A stretch of DNA of 64,000 nt from Acanthosepion esculentum (GCA_964036315.1 OZ038485.1:96178575-96242574); one strand, 5' to 3'; shown: positions 35,185 to 46,660, counted from the first letter of the stretch. The notes: a model not told the origin generated them from the letters alone. Numbers and translations: made by a program.

Positions 35185-38100
35185 TTATTTGCTGAGGATG
35201 TGGCTTCCCTCTGTCTTTTCTACAAATATTTTCAACGCAACTGCTCTGACAAGCTATTTTCACTGGTGCTCTAATTGTATGAATTTAAGCGTGCTACTAG
35301 GTTGGCATCTCGGTCCCACCCTTTTACTGTCGAAGCAGTTAAATGCAACCCCCTCTTCTACTCCAATAGCTTCTTCTCTCGCACTTTACTTTTACTTGCG
35401 TTCCTTACTAAAATCTTCAAAAATTTAAATTCCAATCGACATCGTCTGATGCCTTGATCTGGATCACCGTCTTTATCTTTATTCTTTTCTCAAACACCCC
35501 TCTTTACTCTTACTTTCACTCTCTGTAACCCCTACCTCTTTACTCTTACTTTCACTCTCTGTAACACCTACGTCTTTTCTCTTACTTTCACTCTCTGTAA
35601 CCCCTACCTCTTTACTCTTACTTTCACTCTATGTAACTCCTACCTCTTTATTCTTACTTTAACTCTCTGTAACCCGTACCTCTTTACACTTACTTTCACT
35701 TTCTGTAACCCCTACCTCTTTACTCTTACTTTCACTCTCTGTAAACCCTACCTCTTTATTCTTACTTTCACTATCTGTAAACCCTACCTCTTTACTCTTA
35801 CTTTCACTCTCTGTAACGCCTACCTCTTTACTCTTACTTTCACTCTCTGTAACGTCTACCTCTTTACTCTTACTTTCACTCTCTGTAACCCCTACCTCTT
35901 TACTCTTACTTTCACTCTCTGTAACCCCTACCTCTTTACTCTTACTTTCACTCTCTGTAACACCTAACTGTTTACTCTTACTTCCACTCTCTGCAACCCC
36001 TACCTCTTTATTCTTACTTTCACTCTCTGTAATCCCCTACCTCTTTACTCTTACTTTCACTCTCTGTAACCCCTACCTATTTACTCTTACTTTCACTCTC
36101 TGTAACCCCTGCCTCTTTATTCTTACTTTCACTCTCTGTAACCCCTACTTCTTTATTCTTACTTTCAGTCTCTGTAACCCCTACCTCTTTACTCTTACTT
36201 TTACTCTCTGTAACTCCTTCTTCTTTATTCTTACTTTCACTCTCTGTAACGCCTACCTCTTTACTCTTACTTTCACTCTCTGTAACCCCTACCTCTTTAC
36301 TCTTACTTTCACTCTCTGTAACCCGTACCTCTTTATTCTTACTTTCACTCTCTGCAACCCCTACCTCTTTACTCTTACTTTCAGTCTCTGTAACCCCTAC
36401 CTCTTTACTCTTACTTTCACTCTCTGTAAACTCTACCTCTTTATTCTTACTGTCACTCTCTGTAACCCGTACGTCTTTACTCTTACTTTCACTCTATGTA
36501 ACCCCTACGTCTTTATTCTTACTTTCACTCTCTGTAACCCGTACCTCTTTACACTTACTTTCACTCTATGTAACCCCTACCTATTTACTCTTACTTTCAC
36601 TCTCTGTAACCCCTGCCTTTTTATTCTTACTTTCACTCTCTGTAACCCCTACCTCTTTACTCTTACTTTCACTCTCTGTAACCCCTACCTCTTTACTCTT
36701 ACTTTCACTCTCTGTAACCCCTACCTCTTTACTCTTACTTTCACTCTCTGTAACCCCTACCTCTTTACTCTTACTTTCACTCTATGTAACCCCTACCTCT
36801 TTACTCTTACTTTCACTCTCTGTAACACTTACCTCTTTACTCTTACTTTCACTCTCTGTAACCCTTACCTCTTTACTCTTACTTTCAGTCTCTGTAACCC
36901 CTACCTCTTTACTCTTACTTTCACTCTCTGTAACCCCTACCTCTTTACTCTTACTTTCAATCTCTGTAACCCCTACCTCTTTTCTCTTACTTTCACTCTC
37001 TGTAACCCCTACCTCTTTACTCTTACTTTCACTCTCTGTAACCCCTACCTATTTACTCTTACTTTCACTCTCTGTAACCCCTACCTATTTACTCTTACTT
37101 TCACTCTCTGTAACCCCTGCCTTTTTATTCTTATTTTCACTCTCTGTAACCCCTACCTCTTTACTCTTACTTTCACTCTCTGTAACACTTACCTCTTTTC
37201 TCTTACTTTCACTCTCTGTAACACTTACCTCTTTACTCTTACTTTCACTCTCTGTAACCCTTACCTCTTTACTCTTACTTTCACTCTCTGTAACCCTTAC
37301 CTCTTTACTCTTACTTTCAGTCTCTGTAACCCCTACCTCTTTACTCTTACTTTCACTCTCTGTAACCCCTACCTCTTTACTCTTACTTTCAATCTCTGTA
37401 ACCCCTACCTCTTTTCTCTTACTTTCACTCTCTGTAACCCCTACCTCTTTACTCTTACTTTCACTCTCTGTAACCCCTGCCTTTTTATTCTTACTTTCAC
37501 TGTCTGTAACCCCTACCTCTTTACTCTTACTTTCACTCTCTGTAACACTTACCTCTTTACTCTTACTTTCACTCTCTGTAACCCTTACCTCTTTACTCTT
37601 ACTTTCAGTCTCTGTAACCCCTACCTCTTTACTCTTACTTTCACTCTCTGTAACCCCTACCTCTTTACTCTTACTTTCAATCTCTGTAACCCCTACCTCT
37701 TTACTCTTACTTTCACTCTATGTAACCCCTACCTCTTTACTCTTACTTTCACTCTCTGTAACCCCTACCTCTTTTCTCTTACTTTCACTCTCTGTAACAC
37801 TTACCTCTTTACTCTTACTTTCACTCTCTGTAACCCTTACCTCTTTACTCTTACTTTCAGTCTCTGTAACCCCTACCTCTTTACTCTTACTTTCACTCTC
37901 TGTAACCCCTACCTCTTTACTCTTACTTTCAATCTCTGTAACCCCTGCCTTTTTATTCTTACTTTCACTCTCTGTAACCCCTACCTCTTTACTCTTACTT
38001 TCACTCTCTGTAACCCCTACCTATTTACTCTTACTTTCACTCTCTGTAACCCCTGCCTTTTTATTCTTACTTTCACTCTCTGTAACCCCTACCTCTTTAC

Positions 38101-38325
38101 TCTTACTTTCACTCTCTGTAACCCCTACCTCTTTACTCTTACTTTCACTCTCTGTAACCCCTACCTCTTTACACTTACTTTCACTCTCTGTAACCCGTAC
38201 CTCTTTACTCTTATTTTCACTCTCTGTAACCCATACATCTTTACTCTTACTTTCACCCACTGTAACCCCTTGCGTTCTAGTGGCACTCCCGCCTTGCTTG
38301 GTGTGAAATGCTTAAAAAAAAGTTA
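35185..38325 (+). pseudogene. LINE-II 3' end with hugely expanded untranslated region
   Basis: At 35200-35460 the LINE-II C-terminus is readable across frames (LPSVFSTNIF, RATRLASRSHPFTVEAVKCN, SNSFFSRT). The family 3' end GTGGCACTCCCGCCTTGCTT then A tract is at 38280-38325. Between them lies the 36-bp minisatellite. Other LINE-II copies have a single TTTCACTC(C/T)CTGTAACCC at the same place. Confidence 0.8.
35499..38270 (+). repeat. 36-bp minisatellite, about 77 units
   Basis: Unit CTCTTTACTCTTACTTTC plus ACTCTCTGTAACCCCTAC; the block of 2772 bp equals 77 x 36. Variants such as TTTCAATCTCTG recur 432, 288 and 252 bp apart, all multiples of 36, so blocks of units have been copied. The plus strand is nearly pyrimidine-only apart from A. 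The open frame at 38021-38260 (repeated KSKEVGVTESES on minus) is an artefact. Confidence 0.95.
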
Positions 38326-38454
38326 GAATTATAAAGTTGTCTGAAAAAATGCCGAAATAAGGAACAAAATCGTAGACATATTTGTTTAACAAAGTTAATG
38401 TCAAATATTTAAATAGATTGTCTTTTATTTTTTATCGCATTAATATTAGTTCCT

Positions 38455-38600
38455 TGCGCCCTTCGAAGCATTGTAATGGTTAGCAAGCTTGTCTCGCTAG
38501 ATAAATTACGACTGAGCTGTGAGTTCGATCCTCACAAGGTCCAACATGCTTTCGTCATTTTACCACATCTAAGATCCGCTTATAAAATCGCCGTTAGCAT
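38455..38600 (+). mobile_element. tRNA-headed SINE (13388 family)
   Basis: TAATGGTTAGCAAGCTTGTC and GAGTTCGATCCTCAC give A- and B-box-like blocks, followed by ACATCTAAGATCCGCTTATA, the family body. Confidence 0.7.
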
Positions 38601-38702
38601 TTTACCCGACAGAATACTACTTTTTTTAGTGGCATGTTTTATTTCGTAAAACCAGTCACGATTATTGATGCTTATGATGGCATGGTATGTTTCGGCAAAT
38701 AT

Positions 38703-39145
38703 ACCTTTTGTAATGCCAACGAACACTCGTTGTCACTTTTGTAATGCTCGTTGTACTAGAATCTTTGTAATCGCAGATACAACTATAATAACGCCGTTGA
38801 ACAATACTGGTGTCAGACGCCTTCGAATAGCACTCGCACAAATAGTACAAATAATACTCGCTCGAAAAGTAACCACAGTACAGTGATTTGAATAGAGAAA
38901 TAGTATGGTGAATAGAGTAGAGAATAGCGGTCCGTATAGTATAGAGAATAGACTAGAAATAGCAATCCGAATAGTAATAGAGGATAGACTAGAAATAACG
39001 ATCAATTAGACATCATTCCTGCTTATGCATTTCCTCTATGGTCACATGGTCTACTTAATTCAATAATGGGGTTGCCTGTGTTTGATCACTGGCTATCTAT
39101 GTTCAAACCCAAGTGTCCGCAGCGACACTTTATTCCTATATAACA
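38703..39145 (+). mobile_element. Element B copy 2
   Basis: From TTTTGTAATGCCAACG to TTCCTATATAACA. ATAT lies on both sides (38699-38702, 39146-39149). It shares AACGCCGTTGAACAATACTG and TATGGTCACATGGTCTAC with copies 1 and 3. The first internal unit is missing and the 36-bp minisatellite is nearly absent. Confidence 0.6.
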
Positions 39146-39149
39146 ATAT

Positions 39150-39655
39150 TACTGTACTGGAGGATTTAACGATAGGATATGTTTTGAAAATTCTATTCTA
39201 TTCGCTTTGTGTCGTAGTGTGATAGACTGAACTTCAAAACATCGAGAGTTGTAAATGTCATTAAAAAACTCTTTGTATATCGTCAAGTAAATGTCAAGGT
39301 AGCTGTATTCTCTTGTTTTGATTGCTTTTTGTTGACCATGCTAATTTGAAAACAAAAACTGAACACAAAGAATTAACAGATTATTAAGAAAAAACCTCCA
39401 GAGATTACAGACTACAAAAATGGATAAACAGAATGACATTTCAAAGTGCAAATCTTATTTGTATTTTAACCTGCACACATTACATTCGGTAAAACGAATA
39501 TCAGGTGATAGGTCAAGGTTGATATCACCGGGCGGAGAAAGTCAAAGTATGTGGTTTGATGACTTGTATACGGCGCTAAATTTGACGCTTCACCATTTAT
39601 TGCGTTTTTTTTTTAAAGAAAACAATGTTCCGTGAAATTATGAGGGGGCTATGTA
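39150..39655. other. Unassigned spacer
   Basis: A 71-codon frame at 39420-39635 has normal composition but no recognisable motif. Confidence 0.45.
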
Positions 39656-39659
39656 GAAA

Positions 39660-40160
39660 GACCAGTGAAAAATACCCGGTTTTCCTATCTGAATTTTTTG
39701 ATGAATCTTACTTAATTCTTCAGTTAATGATTGAATAAGCTCATAGCGAGTTCTATGGCAATAACACATTCATAGAATATCACATCGTTAAATATTTGAG
39801 CTTAACAACTTTAACAAAATATTGCCAAAAAACATCATAAATATGAATGCTGGTCGTTATTTTAAAGAAGTGGGTACACATAAAAAAATTTGGAATTGAC
39901 AGCGTTTCCCGTTTCACTGAAACAGACGTTAAACATTTTTATCTTTTCGCCTTTCATTCATTTTTTTCACTGAAACCATGTAGCGTATTCTTTTGTTTTT
40001 CTATGAAATCAAAACGGAATAGTTCATTATTTATGAGGTATTGGCAGGAGACGTTAAACAAATCTTTCTTTCTTTGTTTCTTTAACGGAATAATTCATTA
40101 TTTATTAGGTATTGGCAGGAGACATTAAACAAATCTATCTTTCTTTCTTTTTTTCTTTCT
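39660..40160 (+). repeat. Dispersed repeat family D, copy 1
   Basis: Shares TTAAATATTTGAGCTTAACA, AATATGAATGCTGGTCGTTA and the GTATTGGCAGGAGA(C/G)(A/G)TTAAAC unit (twice here) with 45405-45890. Non-coding, with a T-rich (TTTC)n end. Confidence 0.7.
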
Positions 40161-40489
40161 TACCAAATCCCCGTTTTACAAACATTTCTCTAAATAATAA
40201 TTTAACAATAATTCAGCAAGCGATGTTATTTTATTTATGGTAACTTGATTTTTGGCGATTGTCTTACTCAATTTCCCTCGTTCGATGCTGTTCGTTTGAA
40301 AAATGTCATTTTTATTGCGGTTGCCATCGCTTCTATGCCCTTTCAGTGGTTGGGGAGAGTAAAAATTTTGAAGCCCAATCCGCAGAGTGCTTTACTCCCA
40401 GGTAGTACCTCTCCTTCGGGAGGGAGATGGCTCAATTGCTCGGCGCCTGAAGCTTCCCCGAAAGGGAAACTGCCGATGGAAGTTAGGCA

Positions 40490-41318
40490 ATTTTTCTACA
40501 GTATTGCGGGAAAACCCACTCGAAACTTCGACCTTGTGTCACATTCAGTAACGACGTGGGTGTGCTGAAAAAATACAATCGTTTCTCGGCCTTTTGGCTA
40601 AGATCAAAGTGTAGTATCTGTTCGCAGATTACTCGCTGAATGATCGCCTTTAGGCCGGGAGCGATCACTGATACAGGCCGGTCGCAGGGATTCGTCCCTG
40701 CGCTGGTAGTATCGGGGCTACGTCTGACTAGCTATGACAAGCTAAGACCAGCCATGACCAGCTAAGACTAGCTAAGACCAGCTCTGACCAGCTTGGACAA
40801 GCTAAGACCAGCTAAAGCACTGCGGCCCGGGTGAAAGCTCGGGTCCACTCCCCCTCCCGTCCCACGTTAAACCCCGACCTTGTGTCACAACCTGACCGTG
40901 TGGGAGGTCAAGTAAATCCACGGCCTTTTGGCTAAGATCAAAGTGTAGTATCTGTTCGCAGATTACTCGCTGAATGATCGCCTTTAGGCCGGGAGCGATC
41001 ACTGATACAGGCCGGTCGCAGGGATTCGTCCCTGCGCTGGTAGTATCAGGGCTACGTCTGACTAGCTATGACAAGCTAAGACCAGCCATGACCAGCTATG
41101 ACTAGCTAAGACCAGCTCTGACCAGCTTGGACAAGCTAAGTCCAGCTAAAGCACTGCGGCCCGGGTGAAAGCTCGGGTCCACTCCCCCTCCCGTCCCACG
41201 TTAAACCCCGACCTTGTGTCACAACCTGACCGTGTGGGAGGTCAAGTAAATCCACGGCCTTTTGTCTACGATCAAAGTGTAGTATCTGTTCTTATCAGTT
41301 TCTCTCACTCCACTTCTA
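40490..41318 (+). repeat. Tandem array built on the U2 snRNA 5' end (334-bp period)
   Basis: GGCCTTTTGGCTAAGATCAA starts at 40588 and 40922, and the variant GGCCTTTTGTCTACGATCAA at 41256: exactly 334 bp apart each time. The first instance (40579-40622) matches U2 snRNA from nucleotide 1 through the branch-site-recognition sequence GTAGTA, with one extra A. In the first two units U2 similarity stops after GTATCTGTTC and unit-specific structured sequence follows. In the third it continues TTATCAGTTT as in real U2 before diverging. The rest of U2 (Sm site, 3' stem-loops) is absent, so none is a functional U2 gene. Each unit also contains ten or so (GACCAGCTAA)-like 10-bp repeats. Confidence 0.8.
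40637..40735 (+). ncRNA. Predicted structured segment of the U2-headed unit
   Basis: Three hairpins can be drawn by eye: TGATCGC/GCGATCA, CTGATAC/GTATC(G/A)G, and inside the last CGCAGGGA-TTCG-TCCCTGCG, an 8-bp stem closed by a TTCG tetraloop. The second stem is kept in unit 2 (40971-41069), where G-T wobble becomes A-T. Confidence 0.5.
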
Positions 41319-41319
41319 G

Positions 41320-41480
41320 CTTATCTCCTTTCTATACTGACCCAGTAAGCACGATACAAATGAGTGTTAACTCCACGTTTGGAATTTCGGTTGGGCGGCA
41401 AAATCCTATCATGTAGAGTCCTGGAACTTTCCGACACTAAAGCTGTTTAAGCGGATATGTATCACCTTCGGAGATACGAA
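41320..41480. other. Spacer after the U2-headed array
   Basis: No identity; 41320-41420 is unlike the array units. Confidence 0.4.
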
Positions 41481-41700
41481 TTGGAGGCGTGAAAAAGAAA
41501 GGCGGTACAGAAATTCAACTTTCTGGCTATAATCATAAGACGATGGAAAATGTGACACAGAAATCCGAAGATGCATAGGAACAGCAGAAGATGTCATTCA
41601 GAAACTAAACAAAGGATTAAAACAGGAAAATGCGGTTAGGAAACCCCCCACACACAAAAAACAAACTGTTATGTAATATCTAATTTCTCATGTCTTAGCC
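41480..41700 (+). pseudogene. LINE-I middle fragment
   Basis: GAAATCCGAAGATGCATAGG, AACTAAACAAAGGATTAA and TATGTAATATCTAAT follow the 49640-50640 copy. Short and stop-ridden. Confidence 0.55.
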
Positions 41701-41799
41701 GAGTTAAAATCTGATCGACATTAACCAGTGTAAAAGTCAGTAATCAATGCATTCCCAGCTAATTTTTAAAAAGCGAAATTGTTTTTTTTTCTATAGACG

Positions 41800-42385
41800 T
41801 GCTTATATAGGACGTTGGCGATCATGGCTCTCCACAATTCCCCGTTCTTTGTAATATATTTTGTCTTTTTTGCTATCTCTACCAATCCCTGTCCTGTTGT
41901 CCATTTGCACAAGTTCGTTAGATTAGTTATGCGTTTTCCTCTTTCACACTTGCCTTCAATCTGTTCCGTGAGTATCAGATTTTCCAAGTTGTCTTTCCTC
42001 ATTAAGTGCCCTAGAAACTTCAACTGTCCCATTTTGTTTCCATTTTCCCTAAATCTTCGTTACTGCTCCCATGTTCGGTCCATGATATTATCAGCATCCT
42101 TCTGTAGAACAACAATTTTGTTGCTTTTCTTTGTCTGTGATGAGATTGTCGAGTATTCACTGCCATATAAGAGGACCGGTATTACATAACAGTTCAAAAC
42201 TTTTTTTTTCTTAGTTTCTAACGATATTTTCCTGTTTCTAAATACTTTGCTTAGCTTTTGGAAGGCATCTTTCGTTATCCAAATGCGTGTTCTGATTTCG
42301 TCATCGCACTTTCTGTCCTCTGTTAAAACACTTCCCAGATATTTAAATAGTTGTACTTGATTTTGGTATCTCCAACAGAGTCAAA
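41800..42385 (-). pseudogene. LINE-I 3' part
   Basis: Minus frame LKFLGHLMRKDNLENLILTE, RITNLTNLCKW and GELWRAMIANVL is the conserved LINE-I C-terminus (positions 41815-42032). Upstream segments (to 42385) match the QKLSK, MLCD and CW regions. No (GAA)n tail is left. Confidence 0.75.
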
Positions 42386-42544
42386 TGGAGAAACATTTTC
42401 TAAATTTGTAACCCAGCTTTCACAGTTATAATTTTTACCCGAGTTCAAACCGTGAAACATTGAGGCTAGAGGAAAATATTCAACTATAAATCAGGAAGTA
42501 ACCTCTTCTAATTTGAATAATTTACTAAGCTTTAATTGGTTTGA

Positions 42545-42905
42545 TTAGCTTTTTTACGGCTTATCAACCCTCTGCAATTTATTTAAAGCCAGAAAATATT
42601 TTAAAAATGTAAGTGATTTTTGACGGGGGATAATAATGATTTACTGATACAAGTCCTACTAGCGGAGGAGGCGGATACATACATTTCCCAAGGGTATTTG
42701 CATGTAACTGAATATAACGAAACTCACTAGAATTAGAACTCGGCTCTCCGAATTCAAATTCACCGTTACATCCAAGCTTACAGGATCTCGGGATTCCCAA
42801 GCTGTCACTCATCTGTGTAATGACCAGACTCGACGTTGCTTAACTTTGGTGATCCTACAAGAACCAATGTTTCAGCATGATATGGCCGTAAGCCATACTT
42901 GGCTT
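42545..42905 (-). mobile_element. 5S rRNA-derived SINE
   Basis: Plus-strand GGGATTCCCAAGCTGTCAC and GCTTAACTTTGGTGATCCTA are complements of 5S rRNA (42785-42900). The tRNA-like GAACTCGGCTCTCCGAATT block follows (42728), then the body and the CGGCTTATCAACCC tail (42555). Same order as the copy at 4775-5160. Confidence 0.7.
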
Positions 42906-42934
42906 TGTTTGGCGGAAAGATAAAAATAGAGAAT

Positions 42935-43310
42935 GTGTAGTCGTTAGCAAAAGGGAAACAGACCAAGACGCGGGTTACGAAATGGAGATGTAAGCATAAA
43001 GGAAAAACGAAATTGTAACTATTTGGGAAATGTTTTACCAAAGGAAATTTCTAGGACATGCAGTGAGGAAAGACGGCTTGGATAATTTAACACTAACGAG
43101 ACACAGTGAAGGCGAGTTGAGCAGAGAGAAAAAAAAATCTAGACGGTTACCTAACGACCTTGTGTAAATGGAGACAGAACTGGGAGCGGAAGGTATAGTA
43201 AAACGACCAATATCGCTACATACAAGATGGATGGTGGAGGTAACAAAATTACTTAGAGCAACAAAAGAGAGGAAGCTGCGGAGAGCCATGATCGAAAGCA
43301 AACAGCGATG
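42935..43310 (+). pseudogene. LINE-I 3' part
   Basis: Plus frames give KFLGHAVRKDGLDNLTLTRH and later LLRATKERKLRRAMIESK, the LINE-I terminus, with a frame break between. The upstream part (GTCGTTAGCAAAAG) matches the VVSK region, so the middle is deleted. Confidence 0.7.
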
Positions 43311-43404
43311 TCTGCGGCCAGAAGGAAATATTCGGCCATAAATCAGAAAGTAGGTTCTTCTTTGATTAACTGACTAGGCGTTGTTTGGCCGAAAGATAGA
43401 ATGT

Positions 43405-44378
43405 GTGGTCGTTAGCAAGAGAAACAGTCCGGGATATGAGCCTCGAATTGGAGACATCAACGTCAAGGAAGAACGGAAATTAGGGAAATGATTTACAAAA
43501 TGTTATATAGGAATAAAATGTCACTGCCGACACTTGAGTTTGAACATAGATCACCAGTGAGTAAACATAGGCGTTCCAATTATTGAATTAAGTAGACCAC
43601 GTGACCATAGAGGAAACGTATATATGTAGGAGGTAGCTGACGACTAAAGATAATTATTTCTATTCTATCCTCTATTACTATACGGATCACTCTTTCTACT
43701 CTATCCTCTGTTACTATACGGAACGCTATTCTCTACTCTATTCACTATACTATTCTCTATTTGGATCAATAAGTTGATTACTTTTCGAGCGAGTATTATA
43801 GAGCAAGTACTATTAGTGCGAGTGTTATTGGAAGGCGTCTGACACCAGTATTCTTCAACGGCGTTACTATAGTTGTATAGGCGATTACAAAGTTTCTGCT
43901 GCAACGAGCATTGCGAAAGTGACAACGAGTATTCGTTGACATTACAAAAGTGGCAACGATTGTTCGTTGATATCACAAAACAAAACGATGAAAAATATGG
44001 CACAAAAGTTTAAAGAGGCACAGGAACGGCGAAAGATGCCTTCCAGAAACTAAGCAAATGACTATAACATAGGAAAATATCATTAGAAAGATAAAGAAAA
44101 AAACAGTGCTGAAATGTTATTTAATATCTAATCTCCTACATGACAGTGAATAATGGACAATCTCTTCATAGAGAAAGAAGTGATTTAAAGCGACAGAAAT
44201 GTGATTCTACCGAAACCATGGGCGGAGTATGAGGGGATGAAAGGAGTTTTAAGGAAAACTGAACCAACAAGGACATAAATCAGAAAGAGACGGATGAAAT
44301 TTCTCGGGCACATGGTGAGGAAAGAGGTCCCAGTAACTTCAACATTCATATGATATATTGAAAGCAAGAGATGCCGGG
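43405..44378 (+). pseudogene. LINE-I fragment containing element B
   Basis: LINE-I sequence from GGTCGTTAGCAAGAG to 43500 and from 43982 on (CAGAAACTAAGCAAATG, TTTCTCGGGCACATGGTGAG). Element B on the minus strand separates the two. It ends at a TTGATTTGCTTTTTTACG SINE-tail motif near 44380. Confidence 0.65.
43501..43981 (-). mobile_element. Element B copy 3
   Basis: The plus strand reads TGTTATATAGGAATAAA at 43501 and ends GATATCACAAAAC at 43981, with AAAA on both sides. It is the most complete uninterrupted copy (481 bp). It has three degenerate ~36-bp units (TCTATCCTCT(A/G)TTACTATACGG). Confidence 0.7.
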
Positions 44379-44479
44379 ATTTGATTGATTTGCTTTTTTA
44401 CGATTATCAACCCTTTGCGGATTATTTAAAGACGAAACATATTTTGGATTGTAAGAACAATTCTTTTCTGGCGAGTGAA

Positions 44480-45315
44480 TATCATTTTAACAATATTTTT
44501 GAGAATAACGATATTTGTGAGAAAGAGAATATTTTTGAGAATCACAATGTTTTTGAGAATAACATGTTTTTGAGAATAACAATGATTTTGAAAATAATAT
44601 TTTTGAAAATAACAATATTTTTGAGAATAACAATATTTTTGAGAATAACAATGTTTGTGAGAATAATATTTTTGAGAATAATAATTTTGAGAATAACAAT
44701 ATTTTTACAATAACAATGTTTTTGAGAATAATAATATTTTTGAGAATAATATTTTTGAGAATAACAATATTTTTGAGAATAACAATGTTTGTGAGAATAA
44801 TATTTTGAGAATAATAATTTTGAGAATAACAATATTTTTACAATAACAATGTTTTTGAGAATAATAATATTTTTGAGAATAATATTTTTGAGAATAACAA
44901 TATTTTTTTACAATAACAATGTTTTTGAGAATAATAATATTTTTGAGAATAATATTTTTGAGAATAACAATATTTTTTACAATAACAATGTCTTTGAGAA
45001 TAATAATATTTTTCAGAATAATATTTTTGAGAATAACACTATTTTTTACAATAACAATGTTTTTGAGAATAATAATATTTTTCAGAATAATATTTTTGAG
45101 AATAACTCTATTTTTTACAATAACAATGTTTTTGAGAATAATAATATTTTTGAAAATAATATTTTTGAGAATAACACTATTTTTTACAATAACAATGTTT
45201 TTGAGAATAATAATATTTTTGAGAATAATATTTTTGAGAATAACAATATTTTTTACAATAACAATGTTTTTGAGAATAATAATATTTTTGAGAATAATAA
45301 TATTTTTGAGACAAG
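44480..45315 (+). repeat. AT-rich tandem repeat, ~69-bp higher unit
   Basis: Words TTTTTGAGAATAACAATA and TTTTTGAGAATAATA alternate; from about 44830 they form 69-bp units (TTTTTTACAATAACAATG starts each). Frames stay open on both strands, and the Asn/Phe/Ile repeats are artefacts. Confidence 0.9.
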
Positions 45316-45404
45316 CCTGGGTAAATAAATAATAACCTAATTAACGAGGTTGTGTGAATAAATGGGAGAACAGAAATAATAATAATATCTAGAAAGACTT
45401 GTGA

Positions 45405-45890
45405 ACATTTCACGGTTTTCTTATTTTAATTTCCTGATAAATCTTAATTCTTCAAGAAATGATTTAATAAGCTCATGGCGTGTTATACGGTAATAGAATT
45501 CCCCTATCACATCGTTAAATATTTGAGCTTAACAACTTTAACAAAATACTGCACTAACCACCGTAAATATGAATGCTGGTCGTTATTTTAAGAAATGTGT
45601 ACGAATGAAATACATTTGAAATTGATAACTTTTTCTATTTCACTGGTTTCAGCCATTAAATACTTCTATCTTTCTTTCCTTCATTAATTTTCTAACCAAG
45701 TAGCGTTTCTGATGTGTTTTGTTTTTCCATTCTAAACGGAATAGACCATTATTTATAAGGTATTGACAGGAGAGGTTAAACACTTCTTTCTTTCTTTTTT
45801 TCTTTCTTTCTTTCTCACTGAAATCAAATATTATGTATTTTCCGCTTTTTCCACGCAATCAAAAGGAAGTTAATCATTATTTATGATATA
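45405..45890 (+). repeat. Dispersed repeat family D, copy 2
   Basis: Same order of words as 39660-40160. It also ends in a (TTTC)n tract and a GGAATA(G/A)(A/T)(C/T)CATTATTTAT block. Confidence 0.7.
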
Positions 45891-45959
45891 TTGGTAGGGC
45901 GTAACGGTCGTGTGAATTTAGGAAATAATGAAATGAAGGACAATCAAAATTTATTATAT

Positions 45960-45960
45960 G

Positions 45961-46014
<54 letters not shown>
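45960..46014 (+). repeat. (ATA)n microsatellite
   Basis: About 18 trinucleotide units; the Tyr/Ile-rich frames over it are artefacts. Confidence 0.95.
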
Positions 46015-46015
<1 letters not shown>

Positions 46016-46104
46016 ATCCATGCATTGATAGACTGGCTGCTGTCGAGATTATATAGAGCCATTGTCGTTGGCTGCATGGTATGCACAGGAGTGAATATAA
46101 GACC

Positions 46105-46195
46105 GATATTAAAGATAAAAAATGAGTGTTGCGGAGAGCCATGCTCACCTACGTCATGAAAGAAGATTGAACATAAAAGAAGAAAGAGAAAATAT
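46105..46195 (+). pseudogene. LINE-I 3' tip with GAA-rich tail
   Basis: GTGTTGCGGAGAGCCATGCT then AAAAGAAGAAAGAG: only the last ~60 bp of the LINE plus tail. Confidence 0.55.
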
Positions 46196-46199
46196 CCTC

Positions 46200-46580
46200 T
46201 TTTACATTTTGTGTCCGGCGTCCTACAGGCTGACCTTTCGCTCGGAATGCATTTGGCCAGTCAGCTGCAGCTCTCTAACGAGAAAGGCGACTACAAAGTG
46301 ACTTTAACCGGCGGAAGGATGGTAGTAAGGAAGAGCGGACAGCGAAAAGATCAACATTGGCAGTGGGGACAGCCACTTGTGAAGGTCTGATGCAAATCCG
46401 ACCGGACACGAACGCAAGGTGTGGTTGAGATAAAGACGTCAGTGGCTTCCGCATTTCGTAACGTTGGTCATGTGTTCATTTGCAGCGGGAAGGAGGCGAC
46501 AAGAAATGAAGGAAAAAAGAGAGACGAAGAAAATGAAAGAAAAGAATGAGGAACGATGAGCAAAAGAGACAAGTGACACT

Positions 46581-46611
<31 letters not shown>

Positions 46612-46660
46612 AAGTGAAATTTATTGTTGACCTTCTCTGATAGATTGCCAGAGATTTTAT
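46200..46660. other. Unassigned, less AT-rich
   Basis: Positions 46240-46440 have balanced composition without recognised identity. A GAA/GAG-rich patch at 46575-46615 and (CA)n at 46661-46680 follow. Confidence 0.4.

Noticed and set aside
38021..38260. Repeat protein of 12-residue KSKEVGVTESES units
   Set aside because: A 36-bp period keeps the frame open by arithmetic; the other ~70 units contain stops and the array lies in a LINE untranslated region.
40579..40622. Functional U2 snRNA gene
   Set aside because: Only the first ~45 nt match; the Sm site and 3' stem-loops are missing.
44849..45332. 137-159-codon Asn/Phe/Ile repeat frames
   Set aside because: Tandem-repeat artefact with open frames on both strands.
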